Notes under the pieces: generated by a model
The model's input: only the letters and a program-made list of their open reading frames with translations
Told to the model about the DNA's origin: nothing
The model's database searches: none
Program-made: the position numbers and the translations under genes
Shown here: positions 7,305 through 16,450 of the stretch, in pieces
How positions within the stretch are numbered: position 1 is the first letter of the stretch
Layout of the letters: the number at the start of each line of letters is the position of its first letter
Origin: Chrysochromulina tobinii
Lineage: Eukaryota; Haptophyta; Prymnesiales; Chrysochromulinaceae
DNA length: 20,772 bases
Direction: 5' to 3'
Assembly: GCA_001275005.1 (NCBI GenBank)
Contig: JWZX01003162.1
Coordinates: 1 to 20,772, forward strand

Positions 7305-8721
7305 ATGGTGCGCTACACTGCCAAGGACTTGGCTGCACAGAGTGATCCGAGACGGTTTCACGTGCTACCGCCATTTCAGATAGCTGGGACCACGGATGGG
7401 GACAGTGCGGCTCTACAACGTGCTTATGCTCACATCGAAGGCGTGCATCGACAAAAGTGCGTGCTGGGAGTGACGCCATTAGTTGTGCACCGTTTGACAG
7501 TTCTTGGCATTGCTAACGATATCAATTACTTGGTGCGCGCGATGGCGATTGCCATGCGTGCCACAAATAAGGGTCAGCAGCTCCTCTTGCTTCCGCCGGT
7601 CCGCACGCCAGAAGGAAAATCGGGCAAGTGGGCTGGCGACCGCTCATCATTGATACGAGGCCGCACTATGGAGACGGCATGGCATTGGCTAGATGGTTTT
7701 CCTGGTGCATCGCATCGCTCCATATTTTGGCCGTCAGCGTGCCAAGAGCTCTTGGAGAGTGAGTCGGAGCAATGGCGGATGCAGTCTTTGGTCGAGCTGT
7801 CCCGCAACAGCTCCGTTGCTCTCGCTGCGGAGCGAGTCGGACTTGGCAAGCGTGTGTTTGATACGGAACTTTCGTTGCGAATGCTGGCGAGAGGGATCGC
7901 GTACAGCGACGTCCCGGACGCCTTTCGCGACCACGGAGTGCTTTGGTGGTGGCAGGCGCTGACCACGTACGTCATCCGCGTGCGTGGAGCAATCGCAGAG
8001 CGTGTGCGGCAGCATCCAGCCTTGCGCGAAATGTTGAAGGGCATGCGCAAATCTACTTTGATGATCAGCGACTCGGCGACTCAGCCCAATTCAACGCGCC
8101 TGCAGTATGATTGGCTGGAGCAGAGTCGCCGTGCATTGAGTCTGGCGACGAGGCCAGCCGGGGATGGGCGCAAGCTCGGGTGGGTGCCCCCGGTAGCATT
8201 CGACGCGGGCTTGCATATGCGCATGGGTGATGCCTGTGGGCCCAAGGCAAGGCCGCATCAAGCAGAGGTACGAAAGTGCGTCCGCTCGCTGAGACAGGGA
8301 CTGGAGCCCCTAGTTGCACATTCGGTGCTGCAGCCGGGAGCGCGAGTCTTTTTGGCTACAGACTCTGCCAGCATTATTGAAGAGGCAGAAGTCATGCGCG
8401 CGCAAGTTCAATTTGAAATAGTGTTCCTGCGGCTCAATCGAAGCAAGTACGACACAGAGGCATGGATCGAGCTCGCAAGTGCTGCAGACCGCTCGCAAGC
8501 AGACATCTTGGTAGAGGCACTGCTCGAGCTGCTGCTCCTCTCGCGTGCACGCTTCCATTGCAGGCAGCATGTACGGCAACATGCCGCGCCTGGCTCTGCA
8601 ACTGCGCACGACCACACCTGGCGATGTTCGACGCCTAGCGTACGTGACGACGGATGGACGCGACTGGTGCACAAAGCCAACTTGCATCTCCAACAATACG
8701 GCCACCGCGCGCTTCTGGTGA
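7305..8721 (+). CDS. Fucosyltransferase-like glycosyltransferase with an apparent +1 frameshift
   Basis: From ATG 7305 the frame shows features of GT-B fucosyltransferase-type enzymes. NDINYLVRAMAIAMR (about 71-85) resembles the N-terminal nucleotide-sugar fold. LHMRMGD (303-309) matches the HxRxGD motif and VFLATDSA (348-355) the conserved donor-site strand. The typical last motif appears only in another frame: up to about 8540 the frame reads ...ALLELLLLS, while the frame one base later (from 8539) reads SRVHASIAGSMYGNMPRLAL... and stops at TGA 8719-8721. This suggests one extra base in the CTCCTCTCG run at 8535-8543, a sequencing error, or a hidden intron. Unshifted, the frame ends at 8762 with sequence unlike the family. 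The frame is open upstream to 7191 with no other ATG, and no signal anchor is seen, so the N-terminus may be incomplete. Donor and acceptor are unknown. Confidence 0.62.
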
Positions 8722-9556
8722 GTTTAGCCGCTCTTTATCCAAACCGTGGCACTGTCCACTGATATCACTAACCGACAGAGATCGGAGAAGCAACGCTGCT
8801 CGTAAGTAGCATCAGTAAAGCCGGCATCGGTCGATGCGTGCAGAGTTTCAGACACCATTGCGCACGGGGATCCAGACGTGCTACAGCCTCTACAGCTACA
8901 CAGGACCGCTGAGTGTATGGCGTTTCGTTAATAGTAAATCTTCGACCCGTACCGAATGAACGAAGAGTGCGAGTGTAGATCGACGCAGTCCAGAACGCGG
9001 ATTCAGACCGGAACTGGACGGGACACGTCCCATCGCGTCGTAACGTACGCGGGCTCCGACCTCCCGCGGTCCGTACGACATGCCCGTACGGTACGCAAAC
9101 GGAGCGGTTGAGCTCGCTCGCGCCGGCACCGGAACCAACGTTTCTTCGTCCTATAGCGTATAGCCGATAGAGGACCGCGCGGCTGACGTGAGGTACTGTG
9201 CACGGTACGGCCGCCATGCCATGTGCATGTCAGCATCTTAATTCGATAGTCTGAAACCGCTTCGACACCAACAGAGCGCCGCCACAAATATGCGCTCTCG
9301 GGATCTTCGAAACGCGCAACGACTGAACACTGGACTCTGCGGGAGAGCAAACGCTGAGGCCCGAGTCTCCGCCCCCAAAGCCACAAAACCCCACTGCAAG
9401 TCATCCTGGAGGCGGGTGCGTTCTCGAATGGAATGCCCCCGAGTCCAGTCCAAAGAGGCGCCGCCGGCTGGCGCGCATCAGACCTCACGTCCCGGACCTC
9501 GATCACACCCTTTGGGTCATAGCCTATCCCACAACCCTCCAATGCCTGCCCTCTCT
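8722..9556. other. Intergenic stretch between convergent genes
   Basis: These 835 bases lie between two facing stops. Just after the glycosyltransferase stop there is an intron-like string: GTGAGT at 8718, CTAAC near 8769 and an ACAG acceptor at 8775-8778. The part around 9030-9130 is rich in cgtacg and other CpG palindromes. Open frames on both strands (for example 9003-9671 on the minus strand) have no recognisable domain and basic, Arg-rich composition, so I do not call them. Confidence 0.55.
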
Positions 9557-12497
9557 TCACAGCCGAGGCGTATACGGACCCATGAAGGCGCCCATGTTCG
9601 AGCTGTACGGGATCGGGGTCGAGGAGGCGTTCGTGTCCATGAAGTGCTCGAGACCACGCGAGGTCTCGCACAGCTCAGTCTCGACCGTGTCGTTGAGGTC
9701 GAGGTTCGCCGCCTTCGAGTAGACAATTTGGAGGTCGCCGAGCACGCGCAGCTTGAACCCGACCTCGCAGTAGTGGAAGTAGTACTCCCACTTGCGGATG
9801 AAGGCGTCATCAAAGCCGAGCTTCTTGAGCTTCTCCTGATTCGCCATGAAGTTACGACGCCATTGCGCAAGGGTGGGCACGTAGTGCGGCCCGATATTCT
9901 GAACGTGCTCGACGGTCAAGCTCGAGGCGGCGGTGCACGCGGCGGTGAGCGCGCCAAACGAGGGGCAGCACGCGCCAGGGAAGATGTGCACATTGATGAA
10001 CTCGGCCGAGTGACGGTAGTCTTCGTAACGGTCGTCTGGGGTCGTGATCACCTGCACGACAGCGATGCCATGCGGCGCCATCAACTCGTCCACTGCCTTG
10101 TAAAAGTCGGGCAGGTACTCGTGCCCCACGGCCTCGAGCATCTCGCACGAGACGACGCGGTCGAACGTGCGCCCACCGCTGCTCTCATGGAACGTGCGAT
10201 AGTCGGTGTAGTGGTACTGGATCAGGTCGCACACGCCCGCTTTGGCGACACGCATCTCGGCCTCGGCCTTCTGATCATGCGAGAGCGTCAGGCCTACAAT
10301 CTTGCACCCCACCAACTGTGCGATCCGAATCGAGAGCGCGCCCCACCCGAATCCGATCTCGAGGACCGTGTGATGCTTCTCAAGCTTCAGCTTCGAGATG
10401 AGCAGGTCGAGCTTGTTCATCTGCGCCTGCTGCAGCGACTCGCCCTCGTGCTTCCAATACGCACACGAGTACGACATGTCGTCCGAGAGGAAGGTCTTGA
10501 ACATGTCGTTTGAGAGATCATAGTGGTTGCCGATGTTGGTCGCCGTGTTGCCCACCTTGTTGTGCTGGGCCAGGTGCTGCCAGTACGCCATCGCCGAGCC
10601 GACGACCGCAGTGCTCATGCCCTGAAAGAGGCGCATCGAGCGACCCTGCTTGACGAGCCGATGGCGGTTGAGTGCGAGCACCTGAGAGGACGTTAGGGTT
10701 AGGGGTCAAAAGAGGAGAATGAGAGAAGAAATGACCCTAACCCTGGCGGTTGAGTGCGAGCACCTCGAGAATGTCGCGCATCTCGGGCGTGTCGATGTCG
10801 AAGTGGAAGTACGCCTCGGGCAGCCCGAGGTCCGCCCGCAGCGCGATGCGCCGCCAAAAGTCCTCTCGCTTGACAATGATCGTCGCCTTGTGGGGAGAGG
10901 CGGTATCGCCGATGACGATCGTATCGCCATTGGACTCCTTGATTTTGAGGCAGCCGGACAAGACGAAGGAGCGTAGGAAGGAGAGCACCTGGGCTCGGAG
11001 CAGGCCGTTCATCGCGGTCAGCATGTAGCCAGCGCCCGTGGCCACCGCGCGAGAGAGCAGCCCCGGTGACGCGACTGCTACCGCCGAGGAGTCGGTGACC
11101 GCATGCTCGAGAGCCTTGCCGAGCGCCGCGGCCTTGGCGGCGGCGGCAGCCTTCACAGCAGCGGGCACGCGCACGACCGGCAGCGGGAACTTGCGTGCCG
11201 TCGTGTCGCCGAGCGCCTTGAGCAGCATATCAGCGGCGTTGAACCCCGCCTGTGTTCCATCCTCATGGAATCCATACCCGAGGTAAGCGCCCGCAAACCA
11301 GACGCCGCGCTCGCCCTGAACCGCGGCCGCGTTGGCGGCGGCATTGCGCGAGGCCATCGAGGGCACCGGGTGCGACGTGCGCCACGCGGACACGACGTGC
11401 TCGGCCGCGGGCGGCTTGGCTGGGTTGAGTGTGACGAAGACGTGGCCCACGTCCGGATGCTCCAGCTCGAGCTTCTGCAGCTTGTTCAGGTAGTAGGTGA
11501 CCGCGACGCCACGTGCCTCGTCGGTGCCCAGGAAGTTCCACGCGGCCCAACACGCCTTGCGCTTGGGCATGAGGGCGGGGTCTTGGTGCAGGTACAGCTG
11601 CGACGTCTGGTACGCGAACGCGTCGAGCCACTGCGACTGCGCCGCGCTCGCCGCGCTCCCCATGATGGTCTTTGCATCTGGCGCATGGCATGCAAAGATG
11701 ATCTGATCGAAGGTTTCGTCAAGGATGGCATCTGGCGTCTTGATGGTGAGCTTCCAGCCGCTCGCAAGCTTGCTCACGCCGGTCACCTCCGCGCTCGTCA
11801 CGATCTTGTTCTTGAAGGCCGCCGTCACCTTGGCGATGTAACCGTCCGCCGAGCGGCCGCGCACTGTGTACCACTGAGGACGGTTGAAGACCTGGAGCAT
11901 GTGGTGGTTGGCCATGAACTCGAGGATGAAGTAGGCGGGCGACTCCGTCACGCGCGCCGCGGGCACCGACCAGATCGACGCGCACGCCGGCACGAGGTAC
12001 CGCTCGACGAAGTACGTCGAGTAGCGCTTCTCGCGCAGAAAGTCGCCGAGGCTGACGGAATTCTTGTCGGCGGGCGGCGAGGCGAGGAAGGCCTCGGCAT
12101 CGGCCTTGAAGGTGGTCATCTCGCGCAACATGCGCAAGAAGGCGGGCGACGCCATGTTCGTCTTCGTCGCGAACAGCCCGCCCAGGCCCTCTGAGCCCCA
12201 CTCCCACGCGCCGTCCTCGAGGCTCACCGAGAGCGACATGTCCGAGGCCTGGATGGCGACGCCCTCGTCCTCGAACCACTTGAGCATGGTCGGGTACGTG
12301 ACGTGGTTGCACACCATGAAGCCCGTGTCCACGGGCACCTTGCCCACGTACTGCGTGTGCGCGTGGCCGCCCACGTGCGCGTCCTTTTCGAAGACCTTGA
12401 TGTCGTGGCCGCTCCGGTGGAGCGCATAGGCCGCGGCGAGGCCTGAGCAGCCTGAGCCGACGATGGCGACGCGGACGGGATTTTTCGTCTCCGACAT
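9557..12497 (-). CDS. FAD amine-oxidase / cyclopropane fatty acid synthase fusion, two exons, 952 aa
   Basis: Exons 12497-10764 and 10681-9557. The start is the ATG at 12497 (MSETKN); the frame is open further upstream but only from a GTG. Residues 10-19 (VAIVGSGCSG) form the FAD-binding GxGxxG of a flavin amine-oxidase-type domain covering about 1-440, followed by an Ala-rich linker. The second half is a class I SAM methyltransferase of the CFA synthase family: NHYDLSNDMF (about 630-639), SAM site LEIGFGWG (685-692), CEMLEAVGHE (about 757-766), NVHIFPGACCPS and the C-terminal YYFHYCEVGF. Such enzymes move a methylene unit from SAM onto a double bond of a phospholipid acyl chain. The oxidase-synthase fusion is the arrangement seen in plant cyclopropane synthases; the oxidase's exact role is unsettled. 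It is divergent from a desaturase that could supply unsaturated acyl chains. Confidence 0.93.
10682..10763 (-). other. GT-AG intron in the FAD/CFA-synthase gene, 82 nt, within a direct duplication
   Basis: Donor CTCGAG|GTGCTCGC, acceptor CCTCTCAG|GTGCTCGC. Splicing joins DILE to VLALNRHRL, continuous synthase sequence. Without splicing the frame ends at TAG after NRQG. The exon start downstream is a copy of the intron start, so the intron length equals the repeat offset. The interior is pyrimidine-rich with two telomere-like arms. Confidence 0.87.
10695..10744. repeat. Inverted repeat with telomere-like (TTAGGG) arms inside the intron
   Basis: The arm AGGGTTAGGGGTCA (10695-10708) is the inverse complement of TGACCCTAACCCT (10732-10744) apart from one extra G. 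A 23-nt A/G-rich loop (10709-10731, pyrimidine-rich on the transcript strand) separates them. The arms contain TTAGGG, the common eukaryotic telomere unit. Confidence 0.85.
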
Positions 12498-12818
12498 TGG
12501 GTCACTCTTGGGGAGCAGTGGACACGAGGGCGGTGCCGACGGGGCCGACAAACAGATCCAAAGAGAAAAGTGCACCCTGGACGCAGGACGAAGGACGCGA
12601 GATCGAAGACCTCACGATCGAGATCTGGAAAGTACATAGCGCTTTCCAACGAGGAGGGTGGTTGTTGATGTGTTTTGGTGGGCACGCTACACGTAGAATA
12701 GATTTGTTGTGGCGCATGTCAGCATAATTCAGCACTGTAAAGTGATCATTTGTCTGAACGCCACGTTCGGCGTTTTGTTGACCTCGGAGATCCTCGGTTG
12801 CGATCCAGATTCGACTAG
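12498..12818. promoter_or_regulatory. Divergent promoter region, CFA synthase / desaturase
   Basis: These 321 bp separate the two start codons of two lipid-modifying enzymes transcribed away from each other. An AT-richer, T/G-biased stretch lies around 12655-12735. No canonical TATA box was seen. A shared regulatory region is likely from geometry alone. Confidence 0.45.
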
Positions 12819-14750
12819 ATGCAGACCGCGAACGAACTCTCGCTCCGCAGCAGCGAGGCACTTTCCGTGACGATCTCTTTCGTACGGAGTGCCCGGACTG
12901 CGCGCGCGGGCAGCATGTGCCTCGCTAAGGGCCAATCTCATCCTTCTTGCAAGGCCCTACCTGCACCGAGAGGCGTCGCACGCGGCGCGCTCTTCTGGCA
13001 GTGCGGTACCGCAGTGGTCGCCTCGCTCTCTGTCGGTCATGAGCTGGGTGAGGGGCTGCGACTCCTCTGGCAGACAGGGGCGATCGCGTGCTTGCTGTTT
13101 GCGGCGCTCCTGGGCGCACCGGCCTCGTGTGCAATGGCGCGCCGCCTCGAACGCGCCTTCAAGCGCCGCCGCCTCCTGAGCAGCAGCTGGAGCAGCGCTG
13201 GCGGCATGCAGGCCTGCTCCTCGTCCGCCTCCGAGCAGCAGCAGTATGAGTGCGTCACGACCATCCATGGCCGCAAGTACGACCTGAGCGCGTTCGTGTC
13301 GAGCCATCCGGGCGGACCGACGGCTCTGCTGCTCACGCACGGCACCGATGCCACCGCTCTCTTCGAGTCGTACCATCCGCTCTCGCACCTGCCCGCGGCG
13401 GTGCTTGCAAGGTATGAAGTGGGTAATAGCAGCAGCAGCAGCACTGGCCACAGCAGCAGGAGCAGCAGCGGTGGCGGTGTCGCCACCAGCGACGTCGCCA
13501 CCAGCGCTGCCGGCGCGATGGACGGCGAGGCGAGCGACGGCGGCAGCGGCTCAGACAGCGGAAGTGGCGAGAGTGAAAGTTCCGTGCTTGGCTGGAGATC
13601 GCCGCGGGGGCGCACGGCCGACCCGATGTACGACGTGATGCGCGAGCGGGTCGCCGCCCTCTTCGAGGCGCGCGGCAAAGGCACCAAGGCGTCGAGCGCC
13701 CGGCTCGCGTATTACAGCCTCACGATCGCGCTGTGGGGAACGCTATGTCGCGGCTATTACCTCGGCAGCTGGTGCGCGCTTCCGTGGTACGTTCTCTGCG
13801 CGTGGCACGTCGCGGGCATCGGGCATGATGCCGCCCACTTCGAGGTCTCGACCGAGCCTGTCGTGAACGCCGTGCTCGCCTGCTGCATCGGGACCATCTC
13901 CAACCCGCTCCATTGGTACTACCAGCACACTGTCGGGCACCACTCGCACACCAACGACCCCGACAAAGATCCGGACCTGCACCACTACGATCCCTTTTTG
14001 CGCGTGCACACGCGCCTCGCGCACCAGCCGTGGCACCGTTGGCAGCACTACTTCGTCTTCCCCTTCATGGCGCTCTTCACGTTCGGGCAGACGCTCTGGC
14101 AGCCGCTCATGCAGCAGGCACTCCCCGGTCAGCCTCGGGCGGTCAACGGCATCACGCCCATTTTGATGCAGGGCCGCCTGCGCGTGCATGTGCTAGGGTA
14201 TGGGATGCTCCTCCTGTACGTGTACCTGCACCTCCTCCTCCCCTTGGCCTTCCACCCGTCACTCCTCTCGGCCGCTGCCTTCTTCTCCATCTTCCTAGGC
14301 GGCACCGGTGGCGCCTTTGGCCTCGCTTCCGCCATCAACCACCTCACGCCCGCCTCGGCCGCCGTAGAGCCCACGCCGCAGAGACTCCCAAGCTCGCCCA
14401 ACACAAATGGCGCCGGCGCTGGGGGCCGCCTTGGCGGCATCGGCGGCGGCTCTCGCCAGCTGCAGCAGCACTCGTGGGCAGCGCGTCAGGCTGTCTCGTC
14501 CAACAACTTTTGCCTCGGTTCGCCTCTTGCTTTTTGGCTCTCGAACGCGCTCAACTACCAAGTCGAGCACCACCTCTTCCCGGGCATCAACCACGAGCAT
14601 CTGCCCATGATCAGCCCGATCGTGCGCGCCACCTGCACTGAGTTCGGCGTGCCGTATAACGCCTTCGCGTCTTGGACCGCCATCGCCGACGAGTTTCGGC
14701 AGCACCTGCGCAACCTGGGAGACGTGCCGCAGCACGCGAAGCTCGAGTGA
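12819..14750 (+). CDS. Cytochrome b5-fusion front-end fatty acid desaturase (643 aa)
   Basis: First ATG at 12819. After a basic N-terminus and a hydrophobic stretch (about 54-100), a cytochrome b5 domain (about 143-203) carries the haem-binding HPGG at 163-166 and a second His in SYHPLSH. A Ser/Gly/acidic linker (203-262) follows. The membrane desaturase domain has His boxes HDAAH (336-340), HTVGHHSH (370-377) and QVEHH (581-585). Gln in the third box is the hallmark of front-end (delta-4/5/6) and sphingolipid delta-8 desaturases. It inserts double bonds into acyl chains in the ER or plastid; the position cannot be assigned. A Gly/Ser-rich insert (516-550) lies before HSWAARQ. It runs from GTAGAG (14364) to CAG (14468), 105 nt in frame, and could be a retained in-frame intron. 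Length is above the usual 450-550, explained by the N-terminus, linker and insert. Confidence 0.92.
   Translation: MQTANELSLRSSEALSVTISFVRSARTARAGSMCLAKGQSHPSCKALPAPRGVARGALFWQCGTAVVASLSVGHELGEGLRLLWQTGAIACLLFAALLGAPASCAMARRLERAFKRRRLLSSSWSSAGGMQACSSSASEQQQYECVTTIHGRKYDLSAFVSSHPGGPTALLLTHGTDATALFESYHPLSHLPAAVLARYEVGNSSSSSTGHSSRSSSGGGVATSDVATSAAGAMDGEASDGGSGSDSGSGESESSVLGWRSPRGRTADPMYDVMRERVAALFEARGKGTKASSARLAYYSLTIALWGTLCRGYYLGSWCALPWYVLCAWHVAGIGHDAAHFEVSTEPVVNAVLACCIGTISNPLHWYYQHTVGHHSHTNDPDKDPDLHHYDPFLRVHTRLAHQPWHRWQHYFVFPFMALFTFGQTLWQPLMQQALPGQPRAVNGITPILMQGRLRVHVLGYGMLLLYVYLHLLLPLAFHPSLLSAAAFFSIFLGGTGGAFGLASAINHLTPASAAVEPTPQRLPSSPNTNGAGAGGRLGGIGGGSRQLQQHSWAARQAVSSNNFCLGSPLAFWLSNALNYQVEHHLFPGINHEHLPMISPIVRATCTEFGVPYNAFASWTAIADEFRQHLRNLGDVPQHAKLE
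14196..14225 (+). repeat. 30-bp segment shared, inverted, with 17690-17719
   Basis: This part of the desaturase coding sequence (codons for GYGMLLLYVY) matches the reverse complement of 17690-17719 at 29 of 30 positions. The latter lies in an unrelated gene and is read there in another frame. The match is far beyond chance for a 20-kb window. Confidence 0.9.
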
Positions 14751-15097
14751 CGCACGTGCCGGGCGACAAGAACCGCAACCCAGGCAAGTGTATCTCAGAA
14801 GCGCCCACGCGTGATGTCGCGCGCTCGCAATCTCCGTCGGGGGAAACGGAACAGTGCTAATGACTTCATCTTATAAAGTCCGCTCTCTGCTCGCGACCTG
14901 CCGAGCTGCCGGTGCGCAAGCTGCGTGTAGCTGCCTGCCAAACGTGGGTCGTCGTAATCCTTCCCCTGCTCCAAGATGAATCTTGAATGTTGGTGTCGTG
15001 TGTGAAATATTTTCGTGTTGAAGCCGATATTCTCGTGTGTGGGAAAAACGGGTTCACAGCCAATGGTCATATTCATAGAAACACATTTGGTGCCTCA
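14751..15097. promoter_or_regulatory. Intergenic region with a TATA-like box
   Basis: These 347 bp lie between the desaturase stop and the chosen start of the IPT protein. TATAAA occurs at 14872-14877, about 220 bp before the ATG at 15098, and the sequence downstream is AT-richer, like a 5' UTR. This is a possible core promoter; the motif alone is weak evidence. Confidence 0.35.
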
Positions 15098-16450
15098 ATG
15101 AGCAAGGCCTGTCTCGGTGTTTTGAGCTTGCCGGTGCGGCTACTCTTCCATTTACTGGGACTGACAGTCTCGCAACCGACAGACAGTTCGCCGCTGCTGC
15201 CCTTCAATCGCACGCACTGCCTCGCGCGGGCGAGCGGGAGAGCTGGCGCCAGCGCCTTGTGCGACGCATTTGGAGCATTTGCAGGAGGCTTGTCGGTCGT
15301 GACTCCAGCCAGCTGCATAGGCCGTGCGAACCTCACCGCGGCCGGCGCGTACATCTGCCTCTTGGAGTCGCGGTGTATCGCCGCGTACGATGTGCGCACG
15401 TGCGTCGGCCCGCGAGGCTTTGCGTACATCGGTCGCGGCCTCTTCAACTCCAGCGCGTGCGAGGCGCTCGTCGCGCAGGAGAATGCGACGCTCCTCGGCA
15501 CGCTCGTCTTTGCGCCCGGCGCTGGGTGCGCGGTGGTGCTCGGTGGGGAGCCGCCGGCCGCGGCCTACACGGATGAGTGGGCCGTCAACCGAAGCGGCCG
15601 AGCAGGGCTGCCGCCGCTCCCGTCATTCCACCCGTGCGCGGGCGGCGTGCTCGACAGCGAGCGTGCGGAGCGGCTGCTCAAGCTGAGCGCACGCGCGAGC
15701 CGGTACACGACTCACCACGTCCTCGCCCTCAGCCCATCCATCGGGCCGGTCGCGGGCGGTGCGAGCATCGGCGTGTGTGGGCTCGGCTTCACGAAGGCCA
15801 ACGAGGCCGTCGGCCATCTCGCATGCAAGTTCACCGACGGACGGAATGAGGAGGCGGTGGCCGCGGTCTGGATCGACGAGCATCAGCTGCGCTGCGACGC
15901 GCCCGACTTTTCACGCTTCGCCGTCGGCATGCCGCACAATGTGAGCGTCGAGATCTCGACCAACCGCGGCGCCACATGGACGAGCAACCACGCGCAGTTC
16001 ACCTACTATTCAACTCGGCCTTCCATCGACGCCTTTGGACGCGCGATGTGGGGTTACGAGCCGACGTTCACGCAGGCCGCGTGGCAGGTGCCGTACGCCG
16101 AGAATGACTTCGGCTCCATCGTCCGAGAGCTCTACTCGCCTAAGGGCCACCCGCTCAACCGGGGTCGGCCATCAAAATGGGATTCCCATAGCGACCCCTT
16201 CCACGCTACAGGCGAGAGCGCGGCCTGGAACCCGGTCGAAATGGATACGGGAGACCGCTTCGAGCCGGCGGAAGACGTACAGGTGCGTGCGAGCCATGGC
16301 ATCGATCACGGCGTCGAGGGCTCGTGGGGCGACCGACGCTCCTTCCTACGCGCGCACAACCTCGTACCCGATGTCTACATGAAGAAGGTCGTCGCTGCGC
16401 GAGCCAGGCTACGCGAGCAGGAGGCCTACTCCAACACGGGCGTCATTTGA
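15098..16450 (+). CDS. Secreted Cys-rich protein with an IPT/TIG domain (450 aa)
   Basis: I chose ATG 15098 because it begins a signal peptide (MSKACLG then a hydrophobic stretch to about residue 25). The frame is open from an earlier ATG at 14987, but those 37 residues look like UTR. The mature N-terminal half (about 30-190) is Cys-rich with several NxT/S sites (NRT, NLT, NSS, NAT), as expected of an extracellular domain; I do not recognise it. Residues about 210-310 fit an IPT/TIG immunoglobulin-like fold: SPSIGPVAGGASIGVCGLGF, then LACKFTDG, LRCDAPDF, VSVEISTNRGATWTS and QFTYY. The C-terminal ~130 residues are polar and charged, lacking a transmembrane helix or anchor signal. Probably an extracellular adhesion or matrix protein. 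Confidence 0.78.
   Translation: MSKACLGVLSLPVRLLFHLLGLTVSQPTDSSPLLPFNRTHCLARASGRAGASALCDAFGAFAGGLSVVTPASCIGRANLTAAGAYICLLESRCIAAYDVRTCVGPRGFAYIGRGLFNSSACEALVAQENATLLGTLVFAPGAGCAVVLGGEPPAAAYTDEWAVNRSGRAGLPPLPSFHPCAGGVLDSERAERLLKLSARASRYTTHHVLALSPSIGPVAGGASIGVCGLGFTKANEAVGHLACKFTDGRNEEAVAAVWIDEHQLRCDAPDFSRFAVGMPHNVSVEISTNRGATWTSNHAQFTYYSTRPSIDAFGRAMWGYEPTFTQAAWQVPYAENDFGSIVRELYSPKGHPLNRGRPSKWDSHSDPFHATGESAAWNPVEMDTGDRFEPAEDVQVRASHGIDHGVEGSWGDRRSFLRAHNLVPDVYMKKVVAARARLREQEAYSNTGVI

Larger units (their letters stand above)
10662..10765. repeat. 22-bp perfect direct repeat pair at the intron boundaries
   Basis: Copies at 10662-10683 and 10744-10765 are identical, offset 82 bp. Each includes the AG|GT junction on the coding strand and the codons for VLALNR. 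Confidence 0.95.

Noticed and set aside
8718-8778. Intron-like string with GTGAGT, CTAAC and ACAG after the fucosyltransferase-like gene
   Set aside because: In the family-like frame splicing yields a stop at the junction and adds nothing. At most it is a 3' UTR intron, so I do not annotate it as a feature.
9003-9671. 222-codon minus-strand open frame partly overlapping the CFA synthase 3' end
   Set aside because: No family resemblance, Arg/Trp/Ser-rich, and it overlaps a well-supported coding end in another frame.
11103-12194. 363-codon plus-strand open frame
   Set aside because: Antisense to the amine-oxidase domain, Arg-rich with no motif; a shadow of the real gene.
12498-12575. 26-residue N-terminal extension of the CFA synthase fusion
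   Set aside because: It would have to start at a GTG; the ATG at 12497 directly precedes the FAD-binding strand.
14987-15097. Earlier ATG for the IPT protein
   Set aside because: It would bury the signal peptide behind 37 UTR-like residues. It remains possible if the protein is not secreted.
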